In this document: positions 1 through 5,659 of the stretch, piece after piece | Layout: the number at the start of each line of letters is the position of its first letter | Position numbering within the stretch: the stretch's first letter is position 1 | Assembly: GCA_031254095.1 (NCBI GenBank) | Contig: JAIRVC010000002.1 | Coordinates: 1-10,356, forward strand | Length of the DNA stretch: 10,356 nucleotides | Direction: 5' to 3' | Source of the DNA: Acidobacteriota bacterium | GTDB taxonomy: Bacteria > Acidobacteriota > UBA6911 | Made by a program: the position numbers and the translations under genes | The notes under the pieces: model-generated | The model's database searches: none | Seen by the model: the letters and a program-made list of their open reading frames with translations, nothing else | What the model was told of the DNA's origin: nothing

Positions 1-818
1 CTGCCGCGCAGAAGCTCCAATGGGGAATGAAATGTAGGCGTCCACACCTGCGCGCCCGCGGGATAATCGAACCCCGATGGAAGCACGCCGATGATGGTAA
101 ACGGACGATCGTTGAGCATGATTGATTTTCCATAGATGTCAGGTTCGGAGGAAAAACGGGCGCGCCACAAATGTTCGCCGATCAGGGCGGCACTGCTGAA
201 TTCGGAAAGCTTTTCGTTACTGAAAGACGTCTGTTCGCTGGCGGAAAAGATACGTCCAGCTTTGGGAGCAGCTCCCATGACTTTTGGAAAATTCGCGGTA
301 ACCTGGGCAACGACAACGGACACGGGTTCACCTGCCCCTAATAAATTGGCGTTCGTTGTACTGTAACCGGCGATGTCCTCAAAAAAAGGCGTTCGTTGTT
401 TAAAATAAATCAGCTCTTCCGAAGAAGAAGCGCCAACACCGTTAATGCTTACAAGCCTGTCTGGATCGCCATAGGGAAGATTGGTAAAAATCAATGCGTT
501 GATCGGCGTAAAGACGGCCGCGGTAATACCGATCGCGAGCGCGAGCGTTCCGATAATTGCGAACGACGTCCCTGATTGTTTGCGCAAAATGCGGCAGGCG
601 AAGTCCAAATCACGGACGAGCGCGTCAAGCCAGAGCCAGCGCCCGGTTTCATAAAAACGCTCTTTGGCGATGGTCACGTTGCCGAACTTCCGCAGGGCCG
701 CGTAACGCGCCTCTTTTTCGTCAAGCCCGTCCCGCATGAATTCTTCAGCCTCAAGATCGATATGCGCCTGAATCTCTGTATCGAAATCGGACAGCGAACG
801 CTTTTTTCGCCTGAACAT
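1..818 (-). CDS. ADOP-type ABC transporter permease (MacB/FtsX family), N-terminal part
   Basis: The frame is open from an ATG at 818 to the left edge: 272 codons, C-terminal part missing. Residues about 8-60 form the cytoplasmic N-terminal domain typical of acidobacterial duplicated permeases: a Glu-rich helix (DTEIQAHIDLEAEEFM), then the EARYAALRKFGN motif. Next come LDALVRDLDFACRILRK and a hydrophobic first membrane segment at about 82-110 (TSFAIIGTLALAIGITAAVF). The rest resembles the MacB-like periplasmic core, with the usual VTANFPKVMG, GRIF and IIGVLPSGFDYP stretches. Such permeases are thought to work with a MacB-type ATPase in export or envelope stress, but the substrate is unknown. 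The gene follows the PadR gene by 12 bases, and its AAGGAG ribosome site overlaps the PadR stop, so the two are very likely co-transcribed. Family call strong; function general. Confidence 0.88.
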   Translation of the reverse strand, partial: MFRRKKRSLSDFDTEIQAHIDLEAEEFMRDGLDEKEARYAALRKFGNVTIAKERFYETGRWLWLDALVRDLDFACRILRKQSGTSFAIIGTLALAIGITAAVFTPINALIFTNLPYGDPDRLVSINGVGASSSEELIYFKQRTPFFEDIAGYSTTNANLLGAGEPVSVVVAQVTANFPKVMGAAPKAGRIFSASEQTSFSNEKLSEFSSAALIGEHLWRARFSSEPDIYGKSIMLNDRPFTIIGVLPSGFDYPAGAQVWTPTFHSPLELLRG

Positions 819-830
819 GACGTCTGCTCC

Positions 831-1193
831 TTATCGGCTGCCCGTATCCGGGTTTGTTTCTAAAATCCTGTGAATCGCTTTCGACATGCGATTCCATTGC
901 CGGGCCTGTCCTTCAAGCTGCTTGCGCCCCGCCTTTGTCAAGGTGTAAAAACGGGCTTTCCGGTTGTTATCTGAAACGCCCCACTCCGCGGAAATCAATC
1001 CACGGGTCTCAAGCCGCTGAAGCGCCGGATAAAGCGAGCCGTGATCAATCAGAAGCGTTTCTTCGCTCTGTATTTGAATCGTGCGGGCTATTCCCTGTCC
1101 GTGCCGCGGGCCAAATATCAAGACACGCAGAATCAGCAGATCCAGCGTCCCCTGCAAAATCGCAATCTTTTCTTCTCTTTTTTGGATAGTCAT
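831..1193 (-). CDS. PadR-family transcriptional regulator
   Basis: A 120-residue protein of normal PadR length. The winged-helix domain covers about residues 10-95. Diagnostic parts are the N-terminal helix [14 protein letters not shown], the recognition segment [18 protein letters not shown] and the wing and following strand [25 protein letters not shown]. The C-terminal helix (about 96-112) is the dimerisation helix. This subtype, with EWG and NNRKARFY, is the one usually found beside ADOP permeases, and that is the arrangement here. It most likely represses its own operon with the downstream permease. The start codon has no purine-rich ribosome site upstream; instead the predicted promoter lies only a few bases away, which suggests a nearly leaderless mRNA. 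The ligand cannot be read from the sequence. Confidence 0.92.
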   Translation of the reverse strand: MTIQKREEKIAILQGTLDLLILRVLIFGPRHGQGIARTIQIQSEETLLIDHGSLYPALQRLETRGLISAEWGVSDNNRKARFYTLTKAGRKQLEGQARQWNRMSKAIHRILETNPDTGSR

Positions 1194-1201
1194 AGGAAAT
1201 G

Positions 1202-1230
1202 AGCGTATGCCGCTACAGGTAGAATGTCAA
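1202..1230 (-). promoter_or_regulatory. Predicted promoter of the padR-permease operon, near-leaderless
   Basis: Read on the minus strand, TTGACA (1230-1225) is a perfect -35 box. A 17-base spacer leads to TACGCT (1207-1202), which keeps the key TA....T of a -10 box. Transcription would begin around 1195-1196, only 2-3 bases before the PadR ATG at 1193. That fits the lack of a ribosome-binding site there. Prediction from sequence only. Confidence 0.5.
1213..1222. promoter_or_regulatory. Small dyad in the padR promoter spacer, candidate PadR operator
   Basis: CTACAGGTAG is a palindrome apart from its two central bases and sits between the -35 and -10 boxes of the predicted padR promoter. PadR dimers bind short inverted repeats over their own promoters, so position and symmetry fit autorepression. 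The dyad is short and could be chance. Confidence 0.3.
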
Positions 1231-1288
1231 CCTGAAAATGGAAAATTGCGCTTTCGTTCAAAAAATGGATACTCCTAAAAATCTCCTA

Positions 1289-1318
1289 TTAACTGTCATG
1301 CGGAGAAATTGATATAAT
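1289..1318 (+). promoter_or_regulatory. Predicted extended -10 promoter for the paaK operon
   Basis: TGATATAAT at 1310-1318 is a perfect TATAAT preceded by the TGn of an extended -10. TTAACT at 1289-1294 is a fair -35 box (4 of 6 matches) at 18 bases. The predicted start is near 1325, giving a leader of about 40 bases before the TTG start at 1365. It is the best promoter-like sequence I found in the window. Confidence 0.6.
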
Positions 1319-1347
1319 TTTAGTTTAGTCAAAATTATGGACCGACA

Positions 1348-1356
1348 AAGGAAGGA
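1348..1356 (+). promoter_or_regulatory. Ribosome-binding site selecting the TTG start of paaK
   Basis: AAGGAAGGA ends 8 bases before the TTG at 1365, a good Shine-Dalgarno and spacing. The next in-frame ATG (residue 11, base 1395) has no such site, and a TTG start gives the usual PaaK N-terminus. Confidence 0.6.
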
Positions 1357-1364
1357 ATAAAGAG

Positions 1365-2660
1365 TTGGCGTACTATCAGGAAGAAATCGAACGAATGCCG
1401 CGCGAAAAAATGGCGGCGCTGCAGAGCGAACGGCTCATAAAACAGGTTCGCCATGCCTATGAAAACGCGGCGCCATACCGCAGGAAAATGCAGGAAAAAG
1501 GCGTCGAACCCGGCGATATTAAGGGCATTGAGGATATCCACAAGCTCCCCTTTACAACAAAGGAAGACTTGCGCGATGAATATCCCTACGGCTATCTGGC
1601 CGTGCCTCTTTCAAATGCCGTGCGTATTCAATCGACAAGCGGCACGACCGGCCGCCGCGTCGTCGCCTTTTATACGCAGCATGACATCGAACTCTGGGAT
1701 GACGGATGCGCGCGCGCCATCGTCGCGGCTGGCGGATCAAAAGAAGACGTCGTCCATGTAAGTTACGGCTATGGGCTGTTCACCGGCGGGCCGGGGCTGA
1801 ACGGCGGTTCGCATAAAGTCGGTTCCCTTACGCTGCCTATGTCTTCGGGCAATACGGAACGCCAGATTCAGTTTATGATCGATCTCGAATCGACCATTCT
1901 GTGCTGCACGCCGTCATACGCGGCGTTTCTGGCCGAAACGATCAACGACGCGGGACTCATCGACAAAATCAAACTGAAAGCGGGCATCTTCGGAGCTGAA
2001 GCGTGGAGCGAAGAAATGCGCCGCGACATTGAAAAAAACCTGCGCATAAAGGCTTATGATATTTACGGCCTCACGGAAATAACCGGCCCCGGCGTCAGCT
2101 TTGAATGCTCCGAACAAACAGGGCTGCACGTAAACGAAGACCATTTCTATCCTGAAATCATCAGCCCGGATACGGGCGAGGTTCTGCCCGAGGGCGGCAA
2201 AGGAGAGCTCGTTTTCACCGCCCTGACAAAAGAAGCGTTCCCGCTTTTGCGTTACCGGACGCGCGACGTTTGCGTACTGACCCGCAAGGCTTGCTCATGC
2301 GGGCGGACGCTGATCAAAATGGCTAAGCTGATGGGACGCACCGACGACATGCTGATTATCAGGGGCGTCAACGTATTCCCGTCGCAGATCGAAACGGTGC
2401 TGCTGTCGCAGGGCTATACGGCGAATTACGTCATCATTCTCGACCGCGTCCATCACACGGATTCGTTCGAAGTGCAGGTCGAAATGACAAGCGAGACGTT
2501 CTCAGACGAAGTAAAATTTATCGAAAAGAAAGAACGCGAACTCCTGTCGGCGCTCAGAGCGATGCTCGGCATTTCGCCGAAAGTCACTCTTGTCGCGCCG
2601 CGCACAATCGCGCGCAGCGAAGGCAAGGCCGTGCGCATTATCGATAAACGAAAAATTTAG
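1365..2660 (+). CDS. paaK: Phenylacetate-CoA ligase family protein (AMP-forming)
   Basis: A 431-residue acyl-adenylate-forming enzyme, full length for PaaK. It would join an aryl acid, CoA and ATP to give aryl-CoA, AMP and PPi in the cytoplasm. Visible motifs: the ATP-binding loop STSGTTG (90-96), YGLTE (234-238), RYRTRD (296-301), the CSCG turn (310-313), GRTDDMLIIRGVNVFPSQIE (324-343) and the catalytic lysine region SEGK with K421. The N-terminal half has the family pattern APYRRKM and LPFTTKEDLRDEYP. It begins with TTG behind a good ribosome site and a strong promoter, and is followed by an ACT-domain gene after 19 bases. PaaK homologues beside ACT proteins are common in anaerobes, often with indolepyruvate oxidoreductase genes, which are absent here. 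The acid could be phenylacetate, indoleacetate or a benzoate; sequence reading alone cannot decide. Confidence 0.92.
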   Translation: MAYYQEEIERMPREKMAALQSERLIKQVRHAYENAAPYRRKMQEKGVEPGDIKGIEDIHKLPFTTKEDLRDEYPYGYLAVPLSNAVRIQSTSGTTGRRVVAFYTQHDIELWDDGCARAIVAAGGSKEDVVHVSYGYGLFTGGPGLNGGSHKVGSLTLPMSSGNTERQIQFMIDLESTILCCTPSYAAFLAETINDAGLIDKIKLKAGIFGAEAWSEEMRRDIEKNLRIKAYDIYGLTEITGPGVSFECSEQTGLHVNEDHFYPEIISPDTGEVLPEGGKGELVFTALTKEAFPLLRYRTRDVCVLTRKACSCGRTLIKMAKLMGRTDDMLIIRGVNVFPSQIETVLLSQGYTANYVIILDRVHHTDSFEVQVEMTSETFSDEVKFIEKKERELLSALRAMLGISPKVTLVAPRTIARSEGKAVRIIDKRKI

Positions 2661-2679
2661 ATCTTTTAAGGATTAAACC

Positions 2680-3081
2680 ATGATTCAGGAACAGGTATCG
2701 GTATTTGTGGAAAACAAGCCCGGCGCGCTGTCGGAAATCACAACCTCGCTTGCCGAAGCTGGCATCGACCTGAAGGCGTTTACGGTCGCGGACAAGTCCG
2801 AGTTCGGCGTACTGCGCTTTCTTTCAGACAATCCCGCAAAAGCTCTCGCGCTGTTAAAAAGCAACGGCTGGGTCGCGTCAATAACGCCGGTCGTCGCGGT
2901 AAAAATGACGGACAAGCCGGGCAGTCTGGCAAAGGTGCTGAAATTGTTCGCGGACAACGGCAAGCAGGTAGAATACCTCTATGCGTTTGTCGCGCATGAG
3001 GAAGGGCGCGCATACGTAATCTTGCGGGTGGATGATCCGGAGAGCGCAGAGAAACTGCTTGCGGCGTCAGGTATTCTATAA
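2680..3081 (+). CDS. Tandem ACT-domain protein
   Basis: A 133-residue protein made of two ACT domains and nothing else. Domain 1 is about residues 4-62, with the ligand-loop motif ENKPGAL (11-17); domain 2 is about 70-130, with TDKPGSL (77-83). ACT domains bind amino acids or related small molecules and usually regulate a partner. With no catalytic domain here, this is probably a separate regulatory subunit or sensor. It starts 19 bases after paaK behind TAAGGA (2667-2672), and the lipoprotein gene begins 2 bases after its stop, so it is in the paaK operon. Stand-alone two-ACT proteins beside PaaK-type ligases are a recurring pair in archaea and anaerobic bacteria; a role in sensing aromatic amino acids or their products is inference. 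Confidence 0.87.
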   Translation: MIQEQVSVFVENKPGALSEITTSLAEAGIDLKAFTVADKSEFGVLRFLSDNPAKALALLKSNGWVASITPVVAVKMTDKPGSLAKVLKLFADNGKQVEYLYAFVAHEEGRAYVILRVDDPESAEKLLAASGIL

Positions 3082-3083
3082 AT

Positions 3084-3665
3084 ATGTCTCATGTATCCAT
3101 GAAACACTGCCTGCTGCTTGCCTTTCTGCTTTTACTGTCAGCCTGCGGCGGTCGTAAAATGAACGACACTCTCGCACGCAATCTGATTGTCGGCATGAAC
3201 AGCGAAGTTATGCGCAAAAGCGATGTGGAAGTAGTCGGCGTGCAACAGGTTTCGGCAAGCGAAGCGGTTGCCGAAACACGCACGCGCGTGGCCTTTCGTT
3301 TTGAAAACGACGGTTCCGCCTGGCGCATACGTGAAATGCGCATTGGTCACGGCCAGTGGGAAAGCGTGAAAAATGTCGAACGGGCGCTCAACCAGATTAA
3401 AACGGAAGAAACAAAAGAATTGCTGGCACGGATTGCCGAAGCAATTCAAAAGTATCGCGAGGCAAATCAGCGGTTTCCGGTATTTAAGGATTTTATCGAT
3501 CTGAGCGACCAGCTCGCGCCACGTTTTATGACGCCGCTTGTACGTCTTGACGCGTGGCAAAGACCTTTTGACGCCGATATGTCGGACTCCGGCATACTGC
3601 TTCGCTCCGCAGGCCCGGACGGGATTATCGGGAACCAGGACGATATTGAACTCAAAACGCGCTAG
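3084..3665 (+). CDS. Small lipoprotein with a GspG-pseudopilin-like C-terminal tail
   Basis: A 193-residue protein of unknown function. The N-terminus is a lipoprotein signal: hydrophobic run 9-18, then the lipobox L18-S19-A20-C21, so the mature protein would begin at the lipidated Cys21 followed by GG. Residues about 28-105 look like a small alpha/beta domain I do not recognise. Residues about 115-193 resemble the C-terminal globular part of major type II pseudopilins: helix AEAIQKYREANQRFPVF, then LDAWQRPF (155-162) and the calcium-loop-like SAGPDGIIGNQDDI (175-188). The pseudopilin N-terminal methylation helix is missing. The start lies 2 bases after the ACT stop without a clear ribosome site, so translation is probably coupled; Met6 is a possible alternative start. 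This is the last gene before the repeat-filled gap. Confidence 0.8.
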   Translation: MSHVSMKHCLLLAFLLLLSACGGRKMNDTLARNLIVGMNSEVMRKSDVEVVGVQQVSASEAVAETRTRVAFRFENDGSAWRIREMRIGHGQWESVKNVERALNQIKTEETKELLARIAEAIQKYREANQRFPVFKDFIDLSDQLAPRFMTPLVRLDAWQRPFDADMSDSGILLRSAGPDGIIGNQDDIELKTR

Positions 3666-3809
3666 GGAAATTCTGATTAATTGCCTGAGCGGGCGAATTG
3701 CTTCGTTGCGCGGTGCTCGTAACCTCAACATATCATTGATATATGCCTCGGTTCCTGCGCTCCGTGCGCCTCGCACTTCATCCCGCTCAGGCAATTATTC
3801 AGCATTTCC
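3666..3809. repeat. 144-base element bounded by 28-base inverted repeats (MITE- or REP-like)
   Basis: The left arm 3666-3693 and right arm 3782-3809 are inverted copies, matching at 26 of 28 positions. The shared core TAATTGCCTGAGCGGG is perfect. The interior is itself an imperfect hairpin: 3707-3733 can pair with 3741-3768 around a short AT-rich loop near 3734-3740. The element begins directly at the lipoprotein stop codon (3663-3665). No convincing reading frame lies in it. It could be a non-autonomous mobile element, a palindromic repeat family member or a structured transcript end; there is no T-run of a classic terminator. Confidence 0.7.
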
Positions 3810-3812
3810 TAA

Positions 3813-3887
3813 GGAAACGCTGAATAAAATTTTGTGCGGGCAAATCGCCCGATCGTTTACGTTGCGCGGCGCTTGCAATCTCAATAT
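3813..3887. repeat. Decayed and truncated second copy of the inverted-repeat element
   Basis: Bases 3813-3840 match the left arm of the element at 3666 at 19 of 28 positions. The following bases repeat its interior in the same order: a GCGGGC start, GTTGCGCGG, then a segment like GCTTGCAATCTCAATAT. The copy stops at about 3887, where another palindromic repeat begins, so its right half is missing. The two copies are in direct orientation with 3 bases between them; the junction reads as a 23-base imperfect palindrome (CAGC, TTTCCT, A, AGGAAA, GCTG). Confidence 0.55.
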
Positions 3888-3939
3888 GAACCTCTAAAAG
3901 CTCCAAAATCAACACAGCGTTTGGGGTTTTTAGAGGTTC
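3888..3939. repeat. 52-base palindromic repeat, copy 1 (upstream of CoA-transferase)
   Basis: Perfect 12-base arms GAACCTCTAAAA (3888-3899) and TTTTAGAGGTTC (3928-3939) extend inward to a 20-pair stem when two G-U pairs are allowed (3888-3907 with 3920-3939), around a 12-base loop. Its reverse complement resembles the palindrome at 5555-5597 in both arms and the loop. No T-run follows, so it is not an obvious terminator. Bases 3940-3970 after it hold only the short CoA-transferase leader. Confidence 0.75.
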
Positions 3940-3970
3940 CCTCAATGTATGTTTATCAAAGGGAAATGAT

Positions 3971-5521
3971 ATGGATATTTCCGCAGCGCTTGATTTGCTG
4001 AAAGACGGCGATACTATTGCGATATCCGCCGCCGGTATGGTTGGGTATCCGGATTATATTGTGAAATGTCTGGAAGACAGGTATCTAAAGACCGGGCATC
4101 CGGCCGGGCTGACGCTCTACGCCGGTTGCGGGCATGGAAACCCTGTGAAATACGGGGCGGGCAACAGGTTTGGGCATCCCGGCTTTGTAAAGCGTTATGT
4201 CTGCTCGCACCCCGATGTGGTTCCGCACCTGAGAAAATACATAGAATCCGACGAAATTGAGGCGTATGTATTCCCACAGGGCGTGTTGAACCAGTTATAC
4301 CGCTGCGCCGCCGCCAGGCAGCCGGGCCTGCTTACGAAAATAGGCATAGGCACATATATCGATCCCCGCCAGGACGGAGGAAAAATCAACCGAATTACAA
4401 AAGAAGAGCTTGTTGAACTGATGACCGTCGATGGCGAGGAATATCTGTTTTTCAAAAGCAGGCCGATAAACGCCGCCATATTTAGAGGCACCAGCGCCGA
4501 CGAGCGTGGAAACATAACGATAGAAGAAGAGGCGCTTAAGCTGGAACTTTTGGAAATCGCGCTTGCCGCGAAAGCGTCCGGCGGCAAGGTCATAGCACAG
4601 GTGAAGCAGGTCGTCGCAAACGGGGTTCTCAAAGCGAAGGATGTCGTCGTTCCCGGCGAACTGGTCGATGCCGTTGTTGTTTGTCGTGAACCTGAAACTT
4701 ATCATCCCCAGACGGCCGGCATCGTGTACAGCCCGTTTATAAGCGGAGAAATGAGGCGTCCGCCCGGGGATGCGGCAAAGCCTGCGGACGTTCTTACGGC
4801 GCAGGACATTATTTGCCGCAGGGCGGTTTACGAGATATATCGCGGCGCGGTATTAAACGTCGGCGTGGGCATCGGCGCGGGTGTCGGCGCGGCCGCCGCG
4901 ATAGAAGGCATTATCGACGACGTAACTTTTACACTGGAACTGGGCGCTTTTGGCGGGACGCCGCAGGCATTTCCGAATTTCGGCGCGTCGGTTAACGCCA
5001 CATCTTACATAGCGCATCCTTCAATGTTCGATTTTTATCACGGAGGCGGGCTGGATATAACCTTCCTGGGCGCAGCCCAGATAGACGCGGAGGGCAATGT
5101 TAATGTCAGCCGCTTCGGCGGCCGCGCCGCCGGACAGGGCGGTTTTATCGACATCAGCCAGACCGCGAAAAAGGTCGTTTTCTGCACATACTTTAAAACA
5201 AAGGATTTTGAATCTTCGGTTGAAGACGGGAAACTTGTCATCGCCAGCGAAGGCAGGATACCTAAATTTGTCGACAAGGTTGAACAGATAACGTTTAACG
5301 GAAAGCTTGCGAGAAAAGAGGGGCGCGAGGTCATAATCTGCAGCGAGCGAGCTGTGTTCCGCCTTGTCGGCAACGGCGTCATGCTCACAGAGATCGCGCC
5401 GGGCGTCGATCTTGAAAAGGACGTTCTCGCGAATATGAGTTTCAAGCCGATCGTCAGCGAAAATCTGAAAGTTATGGATTCGCGCATATTCACGCCGGGG
5501 CGCATGGGATGCTTTGATTGA
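3971..5521 (+). CDS. Family I acyl-CoA transferase (acetate/propionate CoA-transferase type)
   Basis: A 516-residue fused alpha-beta CoA-transferase, the length of YdiF- and Pct-type enzymes. It would move CoA from a donor thioester to a free acid through a glutamyl-CoA intermediate. The N-terminal half (about 1-260) has the DGDTIAISAAGMVGYPDYIV start and the LYAGCGHG stretch. The C-terminal half has the glycine-rich NVGVGIGAGVGAAAA region and the catalytic segment FTLELGAFGGTP with Glu323 as predicted nucleophile, followed by PQAFPNFGASVNATSYI and MFDFYHGGGLDITFLGAAQID. The start follows AAAGGGA at modest spacing. Palindromic repeats flank the gene on both sides, and it lies 138 bases before the reductase genes, so it probably supplies their CoA thioester. 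About half of its isoleucine codons are AUA. Donor and acceptor are unknown. Confidence 0.88.
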   Translation: MDISAALDLLKDGDTIAISAAGMVGYPDYIVKCLEDRYLKTGHPAGLTLYAGCGHGNPVKYGAGNRFGHPGFVKRYVCSHPDVVPHLRKYIESDEIEAYVFPQGVLNQLYRCAAARQPGLLTKIGIGTYIDPRQDGGKINRITKEELVELMTVDGEEYLFFKSRPINAAIFRGTSADERGNITIEEEALKLELLEIALAAKASGGKVIAQVKQVVANGVLKAKDVVVPGELVDAVVVCREPETYHPQTAGIVYSPFISGEMRRPPGDAAKPADVLTAQDIICRRAVYEIYRGAVLNVGVGIGAGVGAAAAIEGIIDDVTFTLELGAFGGTPQAFPNFGASVNATSYIAHPSMFDFYHGGGLDITFLGAAQIDAEGNVNVSRFGGRAAGQGGFIDISQTAKKVVFCTYFKTKDFESSVEDGKLVIASEGRIPKFVDKVEQITFNGKLARKEGREVIICSERAVFRLVGNGVMLTEIAPGVDLEKDVLANMSFKPIVSENLKVMDSRIFTPGRMGCFD

Positions 5522-5532
5522 TGCCGCTGCGT

Positions 5533-5544
5533 CTCGAATTCGAG
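5533..5544. promoter_or_regulatory. 12-base perfect palindrome, possible operator
   Basis: CTCGAATTCGAG is a perfect loop-free palindrome 12 bases after the CoA-transferase stop and 116 bases before the first reductase gene. Such symmetry can mark a dimeric repressor site, but no promoter boxes are evident next to it, so this is weak. Confidence 0.2.
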
Positions 5545-5554
5545 TAGTAGGGGA

Positions 5555-5597
5555 ACCTCTAAACCCCAAAAGCCTTGATTTTTTGGGGTTTAGAGGT
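5555..5597. repeat. Palindromic repeat, copy 2 (downstream of CoA-transferase)
   Basis: Perfect 17-base arms ACCTCTAAACCCCAAAA (5555-5571) and TTTTGGGGTTTAGAGGT (5581-5597) surround a 9-base loop. It shares arms and the loop feature TTGATT with the reverse complement of the repeat at 3888-3939, so the two lie in opposite orientation around the CoA-transferase gene. No T-run follows the stem. It could still stall transcription or protect an mRNA end between the two genes. Confidence 0.78.
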
Positions 5598-5659
5598 CTC
5601 AAATATGGATAAACATTTAACCGGAAGCGTTTCCCGAATCTTTTTTTTGGGAGGTAAAA

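Noticed and set aside
1337..1360. Seven-codon ORF (ATG to TAA) overlapping the paaK ribosome site, as a possible leader peptide
   Set aside because: It has no ribosome site of its own, contains no regulatory codon run, and is explained by the purine-rich Shine-Dalgarno it overlaps.
3138..3794. 218-codon minus-strand ORF opposite the lipoprotein
   Set aside because: Shadow of the plus-strand gene; composition and lack of any family motif argue against coding.
3538..3897. 119-codon plus-strand ORF through the lipoprotein end and the repeats
   Set aside because: It starts inside the lipoprotein gene in another frame, has no ribosome site, and its second half is repeat DNA.
3666..3939. CRISPR array or tRNA in the repeat-filled gap
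   Set aside because: Repeats are palindromic, few and unequal in spacing, with no spacer pattern; no tRNA cloverleaf features seen.
5521..5547. Eight-codon ORF overlapping the CoA-transferase stop
   Set aside because: Too short, no ribosome site, and it simply runs through the 12-base palindrome.
5555..5597. Rho-independent terminator after the CoA-transferase gene
   Set aside because: The stem is strong but no T-run follows it on either strand side; a related palindrome upstream of the same gene points to a repeat.
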